Program-made: the position numbers and the translations under genes
The notes under the pieces: model-generated
Told to the model about the DNA's origin: nothing
The model's database searches: none
Seen by the model: only the letters and a program-made list of their open reading frames with translations
DNA from: an uncultured Acidobacteriaceae bacterium
GTDB taxonomy: Bacteria > Acidobacteriota > Terriglobia > Terriglobales > Acidobacteriaceae
Direction of reading: 5' to 3'
Assembly (NCBI GenBank): GCA_903842065.1
Contig: CAIMKZ010000048.1
Location: forward strand, 1-64,000
Length of the DNA stretch: 64,000 bases
Shown here: positions 1 to 9,211 of the stretch, piece after piece
How the letters are laid out: each line of letters opens with the position of its first letter
Position numbering within the stretch: the stretch's first letter is position 1

Positions 1-159
1 GAGCTTCCTGAGGGCGTCGAGATGGTGATGCCTGGCGACAACGTGGAGCTGACGATCGAGTTGATCACGCCGGTGGCCATGGAAAAGGGCCTTCGCTTTG
101 CGATCCGCGAGGGCGGCCGCACGGTGGGCGCGGGCACGATCTCGGAGATCATCAAGTAA
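1..159 (+). CDS. tuf: Elongation factor Tu, C-terminal end (partial)
   Basis: The first 52 codons read the last beta-barrel domain of EF-Tu. They include the conserved stretches [16 protein letters not shown] and [18 protein letters not shown], and the frame stops at a TAA. EF-Tu is the GTPase that brings aminoacyl-tRNA to the ribosome. The 5' end lies outside the window. It is followed after 62 bases by rpsJ, which is the usual str-to-S10 junction, so it probably belongs to the same transcription unit. Identification is secure; completeness of the rest of the gene cannot be judged. Confidence 0.96.
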   Translation, partial: ELPEGVEMVMPGDNVELTIELITPVAMEKGLRFAIREGGRTVGAGTISEIIK

Positions 160-221
160 GGTAAGCGTGAAACGGGAAGCGTGGTACGTGAAACGTACCA
201 AGCCGAACGAAGAGGGAACAC

Positions 222-539
222 ATGGTAGGACAGAGAATTCGCATCCGGTTGAAGGCGTACGACTATCGCGTGCTTGACACCTCGACCGGCGAGATTGTGG
301 ACACGGCCAAGCGCACCGGAGCTCAGGTGGCGGGACCGATTCCCTTGCCGACGATCAAGAACAAGTACTGCGTGCTGCGTTCGCCGCACGTGGACAAGAA
401 GTCGCGCGAGGAGTTTGAGATCCGTACGCACAAGCGGCTGATCGACATTCTGGAGCCGACTCAGCAGACGGTCGATGCTCTGATGAAGCTCGATCTTCCG
501 GCCGGCGTGGACGTGGAGATCAAGGCGTTTGAAAAGTAG
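222..539 (+). CDS. rpsJ: 30S ribosomal protein S10
   Basis: A 105-residue protein with the S10 signature ([15 protein letters not shown] near the N-terminus, then GPIPLPT and [20 protein letters not shown]), close to the family length of 102-105. S10 sits in the 30S head and is also the NusE antitermination factor. The ATG is preceded by an AGAGGGA ribosome-binding site. It is the first gene of the S10 operon; its TAG stop merges directly into the first heptad repeat arm. Confidence 0.98.
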   Translation: MVGQRIRIRLKAYDYRVLDTSTGEIVDTAKRTGAQVAGPIPLPTIKNKYCVLRSPHVDKKSREEFEIRTHKRLIDILEPTQQTVDALMKLDLPAGVDVEIKAFEK

Positions 540-636
540 CTGTTAGCCGCTAGCTATTAGCTCCACGTTTAACTGGGGCGAGGTGGACGGCGGTGGATAA
601 AACCAACTAAGAGCTAAAAGCTAATAGCTGATAGCT
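538..636 (+). repeat. Heptad inverted-repeat element, AGCT version, rpsJ-rplC spacer
   Basis: The left arm (538-563) is built from 7-base units AGCTNNT. The right arm (610-636) carries the complementary register (AGCTAAA, AGCTAAT, AGCTGAT). The two arms can pair across a spacer of about 46 bases. The left arm starts inside the rpsJ stop codon. Confidence 0.75.
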
Positions 637-691
637 CGGGTAGTTCCGGCAGTGCGACGGAATCAGCATCGCATGATGAGGTGAGAGAGAT

Positions 692-1417
692 ATGTCAGTT
701 ACAGCAATTCTGGGTAAAAAGATCGGCATGACGCAGGTCTTCGACGAAAAGGGCGAGGTGCATCCGATTACGGTGCTGCAAGCCGGCCCCTGCGTGGTGA
801 CGCAGTTGAAGAATGCGGCAAAGGACGGCTACGACGCGGCGCAGATCGGGCTGGTGGAGTTTATGAAGGCATCGGGCATCAACAAGCCTGAAGCCGGCCA
901 CCTGGCCAAGACTGAAGCTCCGCCGATGAGGCTGCTCAAGGAAGTTGACATCGAAGTGGCGGTCGAGGGCGAGGAGAGTGTCAAGGCTGGCGATCGCGTG
1001 CTGGTCGATATCTTTGCCGATGCCAAGTTTGTGGATGTGATCGGAACCTCGAAGGGGCGCGGATTTGCAGGCGTTGTTCGCCGGCACGGTTTTGCCGGCG
1101 GCCCCAAGTCGCACGGTCATATGTTCCAGGTGCAGGGTTCGATCGGCGCATCGAGCTTTCCGTCTCGCGTGTTTCCAGGGCAGAGAATGCCGGGCCACAT
1201 GGGTACGGACCAGGTGACGGTTCGCAACCTGCGGATCCGCGGCATCGATCTCGAAGAGAATCTGCTGATGGTCGAGGGAGCAGTGCCGGGACCGCGCGAC
1301 GGTTACGTGATGATCTCCAAGGCCAAGACTCCGCCGCGCGAGCGCCGTGGATTTGCGGGCTCGGGCACGGTTGACCCGCTGAAGGCTTCGAAGAAGGCGA
1401 CGGCGAAGAGGAAATAA
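692..1417 (+). CDS. rplC: 50S ribosomal protein L3
   Basis: At 241 residues it is longer than the usual 205-215. The N-terminus (TAILGKKIGMTQVFDEKG) and the core loop (GSIGASSFPSRVFPGQRMPGHMGTDQVTVRNL) are classical L3, including the Gln that is methylated in other bacteria. The extra length is an insertion around residues 60-110 and a Lys/Ala tail (KASKKATAKRK). L3 is an early assembly protein of the 50S that reaches the peptidyl transferase centre. A GAGAGA ribosome-binding site precedes the ATG. Confidence 0.98.
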   Translation: MSVTAILGKKIGMTQVFDEKGEVHPITVLQAGPCVVTQLKNAAKDGYDAAQIGLVEFMKASGINKPEAGHLAKTEAPPMRLLKEVDIEVAVEGEESVKAGDRVLVDIFADAKFVDVIGTSKGRGFAGVVRRHGFAGGPKSHGHMFQVQGSIGASSFPSRVFPGQRMPGHMGTDQVTVRNLRIRGIDLEENLLMVEGAVPGPRDGYVMISKAKTPPRERRGFAGSGTVDPLKASKKATAKRK

Positions 1418-1420
1418 GCC

Positions 1421-1523
1421 ACTAGCTTCTGGCTACTAGCTTTTAGCTAGTTAGGTGGAAGACGGAATCGTTGTGGCGAGCATGAAATGGAGCTAGCGGC
1501 TAGAATCTAGCAGCTAGTAGCTG
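1421..1523 (+). repeat. Heptad inverted-repeat element, AGCT version, rplC-rplD spacer
   Basis: The left arm 1421-1450 (ACTAGCTTCTGGCTACTAGC and on) and the right arm 1491-1523 (AGCTAGCGGCTAGAATCTAG and on) are degenerate 7-base repeats in complementary register, separated by about 40 unrelated bases. Confidence 0.75.
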
Positions 1524-1535
1524 AAAGAGAAGACG

Positions 1536-2210
1536 ATGGCAAACGTGGATGTATTGAATCTGAACGGCGAGAAGGTTGGCTCGGTGGAGCTTGCCGATGC
1601 GGTGTTTGGGCCGGAGCAGGTGAATGAAGCTCTGCTGTGGGAGGCGGTTAAGCATTATCGCGCCTCACTGCGTCAGGGTACGCACGCCACCAAGAATAAA
1701 AAGCTGGTGGCCGGCTCGGGCAAGAAGCTGTGGAAGCAGAAGGGCACGGGCCGCGCCCGCGTCGGTTCGGTGCGCTCTCCTCTGTGGCGTCACGGCGGCA
1801 CGGTTCACGGACCGCAGCCGCGCAGCTACGAATATGCTTTCCCGCGCAAAAAGCTGCTGGGCGCGCTGCGTTCGGCGGTGGCGGCGAAGCTGGCCGATGG
1901 CAAGCTGACGGTGGTCGATTCACTGGAGCTGACCGAAGCCAAGACGAAGCTTTATGCGCAGTCGCTCAAGAAGCTTGGTGTGGAGCGCACGGCGCTGCTG
2001 GTTGACAGCGGCAAAACGATCTCGCCAGCGCTGATTCTGGGCGCGCGCAACCTGAAGGGCGTGGAGTTGCTTCTGAACAACGAAGTGCACCCCTACGACC
2101 TGCTGCGCTACGATCGCGCGATCTTCTCGAAAGCCGCCATTGAGCAGCTTACCGAGGCGCTGGTCAAGACCGTATCGAAGCGGAAGGCCGCAGCAAAGGA
2201 GGCCGCGTAA
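1536..2210 (+). CDS. rplD: 50S ribosomal protein L4
   Basis: A 224-residue protein with the L4 signature (KGTGRARVGSVRSPLWRHGGTVHGPQPR, residues about 68-95), the extended loop that lines the exit tunnel. In enterobacteria L4 also represses the S10 operon; no such leader can be judged here. It ends with a short basic/Ala tail (SKRKAAAKEAA). The A of its TAA stop is the A of the rplW start codon, so the two genes are translationally coupled. Confidence 0.98.
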   Translation: MANVDVLNLNGEKVGSVELADAVFGPEQVNEALLWEAVKHYRASLRQGTHATKNKKLVAGSGKKLWKQKGTGRARVGSVRSPLWRHGGTVHGPQPRSYEYAFPRKKLLGALRSAVAAKLADGKLTVVDSLELTEAKTKLYAQSLKKLGVERTALLVDSGKTISPALILGARNLKGVELLLNNEVHPYDLLRYDRAIFSKAAIEQLTEALVKTVSKRKAAAKEAA

Positions 2211-2503
2211 TGCCTACGACATACACAGTAATTCGCCGGCCGCTGATCACTGAGAAGGGTCTGGGCGTGAAGGAGAGCGAGGGGACGCTGGTCTTCGACG
2301 TGGCTCCGAATGCGAGCAAGACCGAGGTGAAGCAGGCGGTTGAGGCGCTGTTCAAGGTGAAGGTGGCCGCAGTGAGGACCGCCAATGTGCTCGGTAAAGA
2401 GCGCCGCCGCGGCAAGTTTACGGGGTTCAAGCCGGACTGGAAGAAGGCCTACGTAAAGCTGAAGGCCGGCGAGAAGATGCCCGAGTACGTGAGCAACCTG
2501 TAA
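2210..2503 (+). CDS. rplW: 50S ribosomal protein L23
   Basis: A 97-residue protein matching L23: [13 protein letters not shown] at the N-terminus, [24 protein letters not shown], and the loop [22 protein letters not shown]23 sits at the tunnel exit and is the docking site for trigger factor and SRP. Its start overlaps the rplD stop by one base. Confidence 0.98.
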   Translation: MPTTYTVIRRPLITEKGLGVKESEGTLVFDVAPNASKTEVKQAVEALFKVKVAAVRTANVLGKERRRGKFTGFKPDWKKAYVKLKAGEKMPEYVSNL

Positions 2504-2505
2504 GA

Positions 2506-2539
2506 ACAGGGACTTAGGGACTAGGGACCGAGGGACTAG
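2506..2539 (+). repeat. Heptad repeat arm, CAGG/AGGGA version, rplW-rplB spacer
   Basis: Four degenerate 7-8 base units of AGGGACT follow the rplW stop. I see no matching right arm in the remaining spacer, so this looks like a half element. Confidence 0.5.
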
Positions 2540-2654
2540 TTCGAGACTCACGGAGCGGCTCAGGAATGAGCAGATATCGGAACTCCTGAAGAGGCGGGTT
2601 CCGGAGAAACGACGAGAGCGGCAGGCAGGACGAACCGCTTTCAGGGAAACGACG

Positions 2655-3479
<825 letters not shown>

Positions 3480-3494
3480 AGGAGCTGACGGAAA

Positions 3495-3782
3495 ATGGCA
3501 CGTTCTACAAAAAAAGGGCCGTTCATCGATTCGCACCTGATGGTGAAGGTCGAAGTGCTGAACCAGGCCAACGAGAAGAAGGTAGTGAAGACCTGGTCGC
3601 GCCGCTCGACGATCTTTCCTGAGTTTGTGGGCCACACCATCGCGGTACACAACGGAAAGAAGTTCGTTCCGGTGTACGTGACGGAGAACATGGTGGGCCA
3701 CAAGCTGGGCGAGTTCGCTCCCACACGCACGTTCAAGGGCCACACCGGCGGCAAGTCCGAGTCGGCGGCCAAGGCGCGCTAA
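3495..3782 (+). CDS. rpsS: 30S ribosomal protein S19
   Basis: A 95-residue protein reading [19 protein letters not shown], then [51 protein letters not shown]: a full S19 of normal length. It binds the 30S head near the A-site finger together with S13, which is encoded further along the same superoperon. Confidence 0.98.
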   Translation: MARSTKKGPFIDSHLMVKVEVLNQANEKKVVKTWSRRSTIFPEFVGHTIAVHNGKKFVPVYVTENMVGHKLGEFAPTRTFKGHTGGKSESAAKAR

Positions 3783-3788
3783 GTAAGA

Positions 3789-3925
3789 CAGCTTCTAGCT
3801 GCCAGCTTCCAGCCTCTAGCTTGATCGAGGCGGAACAAACAGCAGGGGCCTTTGGATACGAAGTGCCGCTATGGCATGTACATAGCCTGGGCACGGAAAA
3901 GCTAGTAGCTAGCAGCTAGTAGCTG
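3789..3925 (+). repeat. Heptad inverted-repeat element, AGCT version, rpsS-rplV spacer
   Basis: The left arm 3789-3822 and right arm 3899-3925 are 7-base AGCT repeats in complementary register, about 76 bases apart. Confidence 0.75.
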
Positions 3926-3943
3926 CACTTAGAGGAAGCAGAG

Positions 3944-4462
3944 ATGGCAGTCGAGACAAGAGAATACCATGCGTCGGCGCGGTTTCAGCGGGTATCGCCG
4001 CAGAAGGCGCGGCTGGTGCTGGATCTGATCAAGGGCCGCGGCGTAGGCGAAGCGTTGCAGACGGCGGCGTTCACCAAGAAGCGGATCGCTCCGGTGATTC
4101 ACAAACTGCTGACCTCGGCGATCGATAACGCCAAGTACGTAGCCGGTGAGCAGGGTGTCGACCTGGACGTGGACAACCTGTACGTGAGGCGCGCAATCGC
4201 CAACGACGGTCCGCGCATGAAGCGTATCCGTCCGGCTCCCATGGGCCGGGCCTATCGCTACCAGCGCAGGCTGACGCACATCACGCTGGCGGTTGCCGAG
4301 CGCGAGGGCGCGGCGGGCCTGGTGACGAAGGTCGAAGAGCCCGCGGTTGCCGTTGCGCCGAAGAAGGCAGTGGCGAAGAAGACGGCCGCTAAGAAGCCCG
4401 TAGCCAAGACGGCTCCGGCGAAGAAGGCTGCCGCCAAGAAGACGGCCAAGAAGGCCGAGTAG
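3944..4462 (+). CDS. rplV: 50S ribosomal protein L22 with histone-H1-like tail
   Basis: Residues 1 to about 112 are a normal L22 ([25 protein letters not shown], then [36 protein letters not shown]), whose beta-hairpin lines the exit tunnel. The remaining 55-60 residues are an unusual tail of repeated Lys/Ala/Pro words ([18 protein letters not shown] and similar), resembling histone H1 or AlgP tails. L22 is normally 110-120 residues. The tail is in frame and uses the same codons as the core. rpsC follows after 31 bases. Confidence 0.97.
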   Translation: MAVETREYHASARFQRVSPQKARLVLDLIKGRGVGEALQTAAFTKKRIAPVIHKLLTSAIDNAKYVAGEQGVDLDVDNLYVRRAIANDGPRMKRIRPAPMGRAYRYQRRLTHITLAVAEREGAAGLVTKVEEPAVAVAPKKAVAKKTAAKKPVAKTAPAKKAAAKKTAKKAE

Positions 4463-4493
4463 TTGGCCGCACAGAGAGTTTGAGAGGAAAAGT

Positions 4494-5165
4494 ATGGGGC
4501 AGAAAGTCCATCCTTACGGATTCCGGCTGGGAATCAACAAGCCATGGCGTTCACGCTGGTTTTCGGAGCGCGAGTACGCCAAGCTGCTCATCGAGGACGT
4601 GAAGCTGAAGGCTGAGCTGCGCGAGAAGCTGAAGGCCGCCGGCGTTAGCTCGGTCGAGATCGAGCGCCCGGGCAACAAGCTTCGCTTCCTGATCCGAACG
4701 GCTCGTCCGGGCATTGTGATCGGCCGCAAGGGCGCCGAGATCGAGAAGCTCAAGACCGAGCTGGGCAAGCGCACCAACCGCGACGTGTTCATCGACATCA
4801 TTGAGGTGAACAAGCCGGAGCTGGATGCACAGCTGGTGAGCGAGAACATCGCCCTTCAGCTCGAGAAGCGCGTCAGCTTCCGTCGCGCCATGCGCAAGAG
4901 CGTGGACTCGGCGCTGCGTTTCGGCTGCAAGGGTATCAAGGTTCGCGTCTCGGGCCGTTTGAACGGCAACGAGATTGCGCGCTCGGAGTGGTATCTGCAG
5001 GGCCGTCTGCCGCTGCACACGCTTCGCGCGGATATCGACTACGGCTTCACGGAAGCGAACACGACGTATGGCGTGATCGGCGTGAAGGTGTGGATCTACC
5101 GCGGCGATATCTACGAGCAGAAGCGGCGCCAGGCGCCCGCGGCTACGTCGTCGGGTGTGTTTTAA
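4494..5165 (+). CDS. rpsC: 30S ribosomal protein S3
   Basis: A 223-residue protein starting [22 protein letters not shown]. It has the type II KH domain ([17 protein letters not shown] with the GRKG loop, about residues 72-88) and the C-terminal S3 domain ending in a conserved VWIYRGDIY stretch. It helps form the mRNA entry channel of the 30S. The ATG is preceded by GAGAGGAAAAGT. Confidence 0.98.
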   Translation: MGQKVHPYGFRLGINKPWRSRWFSEREYAKLLIEDVKLKAELREKLKAAGVSSVEIERPGNKLRFLIRTARPGIVIGRKGAEIEKLKTELGKRTNRDVFIDIIEVNKPELDAQLVSENIALQLEKRVSFRRAMRKSVDSALRFGCKGIKVRVSGRLNGNEIARSEWYLQGRLPLHTLRADIDYGFTEANTTYGVIGVKVWIYRGDIYEQKRRQAPAATSSGVF

Positions 5166-5168
5166 CGG

Positions 5169-5267
5169 CAGCTTTCAGCTTCCAGCCTCTAGCTTCTAGC
5201 TAGGTTGGTGGGAGGTCAGGCTGCGGCGAGATAAAGCTAGGAGCTAGTAGCTAAGAGCTAGTAGCTG
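5169..5267 (+). repeat. Heptad inverted-repeat element, AGCT version, rpsC-rplP spacer
   Basis: The left arm 5169-5203 (CAGCTTT, CAGCTTC, CAGCCTCT, AGCTTCT units) faces the right arm 5234-5267 (AGCTAGG, AGCTAGT, AGCTAAG). The spacer is about 30 bases. Confidence 0.75.
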
Positions 5268-5285
5268 CTCTTCGAGGGTTTCGTT

Positions 5286-5726
5286 ATGTTGATGCCAAAG
5301 AAGGTGAAGTACCGGAAGCAGCAGAAGGGCAAGCGGCGCGGCAAAGCGTGGCGTGGTTCTTCGCTGGCGTTCGGCGAGTATGGACTGAAGGTGATGGAGT
5401 GCGGTTACATCACCGATCGGCAGATTGAAGCCAGCCGTATCGCGATGACGCGTTTTATCAAGCGCGGCGGCAAGATCTGGCTGCGTCTGTTTCCGGACAA
5501 GCCGATTACCAAGAAGCCTGCCGAAGTCCGAATGGGCTCGGGCAAGGGCGCTCTGGATCACTGGGTAGCGGTGGTCAAGCCGGGCAAGATTCTCTTCGAG
5601 ATGGAAGGGGTTGAGCCCGCGATTGCCCAGGAGGCGATGCGTCTGGCGTCGCACAAGCTGCCGCTGAAGGTTAAGTTCGTGCAGCGGCCGGGCGCCGAGA
5701 AGGTCAAAGAAGCGGCCAAGGTGTAG
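5286..5726 (+). CDS. rplP: 50S ribosomal protein L16
   Basis: A 146-residue protein with the L16 signature ([24 protein letters not shown] at the N-terminus, [55 protein letters not shown] in the core). L16 contacts the CCA end of A-site tRNA. The MLMPK start is the common L16 form, so I kept the first ATG rather than the one two codons later. Confidence 0.97.
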   Translation: MLMPKKVKYRKQQKGKRRGKAWRGSSLAFGEYGLKVMECGYITDRQIEASRIAMTRFIKRGGKIWLRLFPDKPITKKPAEVRMGSGKGALDHWVAVVKPGKILFEMEGVEPAIAQEAMRLASHKLPLKVKFVQRPGAEKVKEAAKV

Positions 5727-5740
5727 AAGCTTCATCCGTC

Positions 5741-5859
5741 GGCTATGAGCGATTCGCTCCTGGCTATGGTTGTGGCAGGCAAGAGATTCAGGCGATGGCT
5801 GAAGCGGTTAGCTCGGTGAGATGCAGCTAAGAGCTAACAGCTTGGAGCTAGGAGCTAAG
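5741..5859 (+). repeat. Heptad inverted-repeat element with decayed left arm, rplP-rpmC spacer
   Basis: The right arm 5823-5859 is a clean run of AGCTAAG, AGCTAAC, AGCTTGG and AGCTAGG units. The left side (5741-5769) keeps only scattered GGCTATG words, so this copy looks eroded. Confidence 0.5.
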
Positions 5860-5865
5860 AAGAAG

Positions 5866-6138
5866 ATGGAACTGAAAAAGATTCGCGCACTGAGCGAGAG
5901 CGAGATCGCGCACCACGAGAAGACAACGGCCGAGCAGTTGTTCCGGCTGCGCTTCCAGGTGGCGTTGGGACAGAACGACGGAGTGAAGAAGCTCCGCCAG
6001 CTGCGCAAGGAGATTGCGCAGGTCAAGACGGTTGCGCGCGAGCGCGAGCTGGGCATTCGCGGCGAGGCGACACCCGCTGCGGGAGCAGCGCCGGCGGCCG
6101 AGACCAAGAAGCGCAAGACGAAGGGAGCCGGTAAATGA
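5866..6138 (+). CDS. rpmC: 50S ribosomal protein L29
   Basis: I start at the ATG at 5866 ([31 protein letters not shown]), which follows AGGAGCTAAGAAG, instead of an earlier in-frame ATG that would translate the repeat arm. The 90 residues include the two L29 helices and the RLRFQ and [17 protein letters not shown] stretches, then an Ala/Lys tail of about 25 residues beyond the usual 63-68. Its last four bases overlap the start of rpsQ (ATGA). Confidence 0.95.
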   Translation: MELKKIRALSESEIAHHEKTTAEQLFRLRFQVALGQNDGVKKLRQLRKEIAQVKTVARERELGIRGEATPAAGAAPAAETKKRKTKGAGK

Positions 6139-6452
6139 CGGCGGCAGAAGTGAAACAGGCGCCCGTTTCGCGGCGCAACGAGAAGGTTGGCGAGGTGGTC
6201 TCGACCAAGATGGAGAAGACCATCGTGGTTGCGGTCGAGATGCGCAAGGCCCATCCGAAGTACAAGAGGATCGTGCGTTCCACAAAGAAGTTTTATGCGC
6301 ACGACGAGCAGAGCTCGGCACGTATGGGCGATGTGGTGCGCATCCGCGAGACGCGGCCGCTGAGCAAGCTGAAGCGGTGGTCTCTCGAAGAGATCGTTCG
6401 CCGTTCATCGCTGGCGCAGGTCGAAGATACGGCGCACGAGCCGGTGAAGTAA
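6135..6452 (+). CDS. rpsQ: 30S ribosomal protein S17
   Basis: A 105-residue protein with the S17 core ([45 protein letters not shown], then [20 protein letters not shown]) and short extra ends compared with the 80-88 of most bacteria. It is an early 16S rRNA binder. It is coupled to rpmC by a 4-base ATGA overlap. Confidence 0.97.
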   Translation: MTAAEVKQAPVSRRNEKVGEVVSTKMEKTIVVAVEMRKAHPKYKRIVRSTKKFYAHDEQSSARMGDVVRIRETRPLSKLKRWSLEEIVRRSSLAQVEDTAHEPVK

Positions 6453-6453
6453 A

Positions 6454-6561
6454 GCAGCCTTTCGCTTCCAGCTACTAGCTTCCACCCAGCGAGTTCCGGG
6501 GCGAGGTAAGTGGACAGAAGTAAGGCAAAGCTAGGAGCTGGCAGCTAAAAGCTGGCAGCTG
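6454..6561 (+). repeat. Heptad inverted-repeat element, AGCT version, rpsQ-rplN spacer
   Basis: The left arm 6454-6482 and right arm 6528-6561 (AGCTAGG, AGCTGGC, AGCTAAA, AGCTGGC) are complementary 7-base repeats around 45 unrelated bases. Confidence 0.72.
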
Positions 6562-6575
6562 TTTGGAGAAGAGTC

Positions 6576-6947
6576 ATGGCAGTTCAAATGAGAACCATGC
6601 TCGCGGTGGCCGATAATTCGGGCGCGCGCAAGCTGCAGGTGATTCTGCCCCTGGGCGGAAGCCTGGGCAAGAAGGCTGGCCTGGGCGACATCGTAACCGC
6701 CGCAGTCAAGGAATCCTCACCTGAGGGCACCGTGAAGAAGGGCAAAGTGGTGAAGGCGGTTATCGTCCGCACCCGCCTGGCGCACCGGCGCAAGGACGGC
6801 ACCTACATCCGCTTCGACGAGAACGCGGCGGTAGTGATCGGCGACGATCATGAGCCTGTGGGCACGCGCGTATTTGGGCCAGTGGCCCGCGAGCTGCGCG
6901 AGAAGAAGTTTTTGAAGATTGTTTCGCTGGCGCCTGAAGTTGTCTAA
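6576..6947 (+). CDS. rplN: 50S ribosomal protein L14
   Basis: A 123-residue protein of exact family length: [21 protein letters not shown] at the N-terminus, [14 protein letters not shown] in the core, then [43 protein letters not shown] at the end. L14 forms intersubunit bridges and binds the silencing factor RsfS. It heads the spc part of the superoperon. Confidence 0.98.
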   Translation: MAVQMRTMLAVADNSGARKLQVILPLGGSLGKKAGLGDIVTAAVKESSPEGTVKKGKVVKAVIVRTRLAHRRKDGTYIRFDENAAVVIGDDHEPVGTRVFGPVARELREKKFLKIVSLAPEVV

Positions 6948-6949
6948 AG

Positions 6950-7051
6950 ACAGCTTCTATCTCCTAGCCTCTAGCTTTTACGTGCTAAGGCGAAAATGGC
7001 TGGGAGCAGCAAAGATAAAGCTAGGAGCTAGCAGCTAGAAGCTAGCAGCTG
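6950..7051 (+). repeat. Heptad inverted-repeat element, AGCT version, rplN-rplX spacer
   Basis: The left arm 6950-6979 and the right arm 7018-7051 (AGCTAGG, AGCTAGC, AGCTAGA, AGCTAGC) are complementary. The right arm ends 11 bases before the rplX start. Confidence 0.75.
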
Positions 7052-7062
7052 TTGGAGAGAAG

Positions 7063-7389
7063 ATGCCGAGTTTATTGATTCGTCGCAACGATACGGTTCA
7101 GGTGCTTGCGGGTGCCGACCGTGGCAAGCAGGGCCGCGTGCTGCGCGTCTTCCCTGACAAGGGGACCGTGCTGGTGGAGCACGTGCGCGTGGTGAAAAAG
7201 ACGGTTTCGTCGAAGACCGGACGCCGCACCAAGGGCGGCATCGCCGAGCAGGAGTCGCCGATCCAGGTCTCGAACGTGGCGGTGGTTTGCTCCAGCTGTG
7301 GTCCCGCGAAGGTGGGCCGCAAGGTGGTGGGAGACAGCCTGGTTCGGGTTTGCAAGAAGTGCGGCGCGGAAATGCCGACGAAGAAGTAG
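7063..7389 (+). CDS. rplX: 50S ribosomal protein L24 with zinc-ribbon-like C-terminus
   Basis: The N-terminal KOW motif (NDTVQVLAGADRGKQGRVLRVFPDKGTVLVEHVRVVKK) marks L24, an assembly initiator of the 50S. The C-terminal part holds two CxxC pairs (VCSSCG about residue 75 and VCKKCG about residue 99), the four-cysteine ribbon found in the zinc-binding form of L24. Length 108 is normal. Confidence 0.97.
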   Translation: MPSLLIRRNDTVQVLAGADRGKQGRVLRVFPDKGTVLVEHVRVVKKTVSSKTGRRTKGGIAEQESPIQVSNVAVVCSSCGPAKVGRKVVGDSLVRVCKKCGAEMPTKK

Positions 7390-7394
7390 TTAAA

Positions 7395-7498
7395 CAGCTT
7401 ATAGCTATCAGCTCTCAGCTTTCAGTTTGGATGTTGGCGAGTTGATGTTGAAGGCTGTGGCAGGAAGTAGCTGAGAGCTGACGGCTAAAAGCTGAAAG
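7395..7498 (+). repeat. Heptad inverted-repeat element, AGCT version, rplX-rplE spacer
   Basis: The left arm 7395-7428 (CAGCTTA, TAGCTAT, CAGCTCT, CAGCTTT) and the right arm 7467-7498 (AGCTGAG, AGCTGAC, GGCTAAA, AGCTGAA) are in complementary register. An in-frame TTG upstream of rplE just follows the right arm but is not needed as a start. Confidence 0.75.
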
Positions 7499-7572
7499 CA
7501 GAATTGAGCACCTTCCGAAACGGTACACGGGTGCAAGCCCACCCCGAGAGCCGGAAGAAAGAGAGTAATGAG

Positions 7573-8121
7573 ATGGCAGCAAGACTGAAAGAGAAGTACA
7601 ACAAAGAGATCAAGCAGGCTCTGAAGAAGGAGCTGGGCATCGAGAACCCGATGGCGGTGCCGATGCTTGAGAAGATCGTCGTGAACATGGGCCTGGGCGA
7701 GGCGACGCAGAACTCCAAACTGCTCGACCCGCTGGTGGCGGACCTGGCAGCGATCGCCGGCCAGAAGCCGGTGACCACGCGGGCCAAGAAGTCGATTGCC
7801 GCCTTCAAGGTGCGCGCGGGAATGCCCATCGGCGCGATGGTGACACTGCGCGGCGAGCAGGCATACGAGTTTCTTGACAGGCTGATCTCGATCGCGCTGC
7901 CGCGCGTTCGAGACTTCCGCGGAGTCTCGACAAAGAGTTTTGACGGGCGTGGCAACTACACGCTTGGATTGCGCGACCAGCTGATCTTCCCGGAGATCGA
8001 TTACTCGAAGGTGGAGAAGCTGAAGGGCATGAACATCACGATCGTGACCACGGCCGCCGATGACAACGGGGCTCGTGCGTTGCTTAAGCACTTCGGCATG
8101 CCTTTCCGGCAGGGCGCGTAG
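7573..8121 (+). CDS. rplE: 50S ribosomal protein L5
   Basis: I start at the ATG at 7573 ([17 protein letters not shown]), preceded by GGAAGAAAGAGAG, rather than at a TTG 69 bases earlier whose product has no L5 similarity. The 182 residues carry L5 landmarks: [54 protein letters not shown], and [24 protein letters not shown]5 binds 5S rRNA in the central protuberance. Confidence 0.97.
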   Translation: MAARLKEKYNKEIKQALKKELGIENPMAVPMLEKIVVNMGLGEATQNSKLLDPLVADLAAIAGQKPVTTRAKKSIAAFKVRAGMPIGAMVTLRGEQAYEFLDRLISIALPRVRDFRGVSTKSFDGRGNYTLGLRDQLIFPEIDYSKVEKLKGMNITIVTTAADDNGARALLKHFGMPFRQGA

Positions 8122-8124
8122 AGA

Positions 8125-8268
8125 CAGCTTTTAGCTATTAGCTATTAGCTATTAGCGTCGGTCGAGGCAGGATGGGCGGCCGGGGCAGATTGAAATTGAG
8201 TGCTTGTCTTGTGCGGCTTATGTTTGCACGGAACGAGCTAACAGCTAAGGGCTAGAAGCGAATAGCTG
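8125..8268 (+). repeat. Heptad inverted-repeat element, AGCT version, rplE-rpsZ spacer
   Basis: The left arm 8125-8156 contains three exact TTAGCTA heptamers in a row, the cleanest display of the 7-base period. The right arm 8236-8268 is degenerate (AGCTAAC, AGCTAAG, GGCTAGA). The spacer is about 79 bases. Confidence 0.78.
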
Positions 8269-8282
8269 GTATTGAGGAAACT

Positions 8283-8468
8283 ATGGCAACCACTGCAAAA
8301 CGGGTGAAGGACGCGCGGAAGCCGAAGTTCGGCTGCCGCAAGCACAACCGCTGCCAACTGTGCGGTCGGCCGCGGGCATTTTTGCGCAAGTTCGGCATGT
8401 GCCGTCTGTGCTTCCGTCAACTGGCGCTTAAGGGCGAGATCCCTGGCGTGACCAAGTCGAGCTTTTAG
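8283..8468 (+). CDS. rpsZ: 30S ribosomal protein S14, type Z (zinc-binding)
   Basis: The 61-residue short form of S14 with the paired zinc ligands CQLC and CRLC around [11 protein letters not shown], ending in the typical RELA-like segment ([18 protein letters not shown]). The short zinc form is usual in this phylum. It sits between L5 and S8 as in the spc operon. The start is preceded by GAGGAAACT. Confidence 0.97.
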   Translation: MATTAKRVKDARKPKFGCRKHNRCQLCGRPRAFLRKFGMCRLCFRQLALKGEIPGVTKSSF

Positions 8469-8473
8469 TAGGG

Positions 8474-8583
8474 CAGTTGTCAGTGATCGGTTATCAGATG
8501 TCGGTTATCCACGGTGGAAATGACTTCTGAGGCAGGTTCGAGTGGAATTTGCTGACAACTGAAAACTGATAGCTGATCACTGT
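8474..8583 (+). repeat. Heptad inverted-repeat element, CAGT version, rpsZ-rpsH spacer
   Basis: The left arm 8474-8510 uses CAGTTGT, CAGTGAT, CGGTTAT and CAGATGT units. The right arm 8551-8583 is the complement series (TGACAACTGAAAACTGATAG and on). It has the same architecture as the AGCT elements with a different core word. Confidence 0.75.
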
Positions 8584-8641
8584 TTCACCATTCCCGCAGG
8601 TTTCCGCATTAAGCGGACGAACGGGGGATGAAGGAGAAGGA

Positions 8642-9037
8642 ATGAGTCTGACTGATCCTGTAGCGGATTTTGTGGCCCGCATTCGCAATGCAATCCGGGC
8701 CCGTCATCAGAAGCTGGACGTGCCTGCTTCGAAGCTGAAGGCCGAGATCGCCCGCATCCTCAAGGAAGAGGGATACATCTCGAACTACAAGACCCAGGAA
8801 GAGGACGGCAAGCAGATCCTGCGCGTGTACCTGAAGTACGGCGGGACCGAAGCTGCTATCCGCGACCTGGCGCGCATCTCCCGGCCCGGCTGCCGCGTTT
8901 ACGTGGGCCGCGACGAGATCAAGCGCGTCCAGGGCGGTCTGGGCATCTCGATTATGACAACGCCCAAGGGCGTGATGACTGGCCGTCAGGCGCGCCGCGA
9001 GGGCGTTGGCGGCGAAGTGCTCTGCGAAGTTTGGTAA
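8642..9037 (+). CDS. rpsH: 30S ribosomal protein S8
   Basis: A 131-residue protein: [45 protein letters not shown] at the N-terminus and [47 protein letters not shown] at the end, both textbook S8. S8 binds helix 21 of 16S rRNA. In enterobacteria it represses the spc operon. A strong GGAGAAGGA site precedes the ATG. Confidence 0.98.
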   Translation: MSLTDPVADFVARIRNAIRARHQKLDVPASKLKAEIARILKEEGYISNYKTQEEDGKQILRVYLKYGGTEAAIRDLARISRPGCRVYVGRDEIKRVQGGLGISIMTTPKGVMTGRQARREGVGGEVLCEVW

Positions 9038-9040
9038 AGG

Positions 9041-9145
9041 CAGGCTTTAGCTACTGGCTTCCAGCTGCTAGCTCGTATTAAGCGAGTCGGGCAGCGTTGC
9101 GACGGCAGGGAAAAGCCAGGAGCGAAAGCTAGCAGTTAGTAGCTG
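9041..9145 (+). repeat. Heptad inverted-repeat element, AGCT version, rpsH-rplF spacer
   Basis: The left arm 9041-9074 and right arm 9115-9145 are degenerate AGCT heptads in complementary register, with about 40 bases between them. Confidence 0.68.
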
Positions 9146-9211
9146 TATTCCGGCTGCAGTGGAACGCGCAGTAAGCTGTGCGGGACTCGCAAGCCATAGA
9201 AGGATTGAAGA

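Noticed and set aside
7504..7572. A longer L5 starting at a TTG.
   Set aside because: The extra 23 residues do not match L5 and the inner ATG has a better ribosome-binding site.
8125..8268. A CRISPR array, suggested by repeated AGCTATT words.
   Set aside because: The unit is only 7 bases, there are no spacers of uniform length, and no cas gene is in the window.
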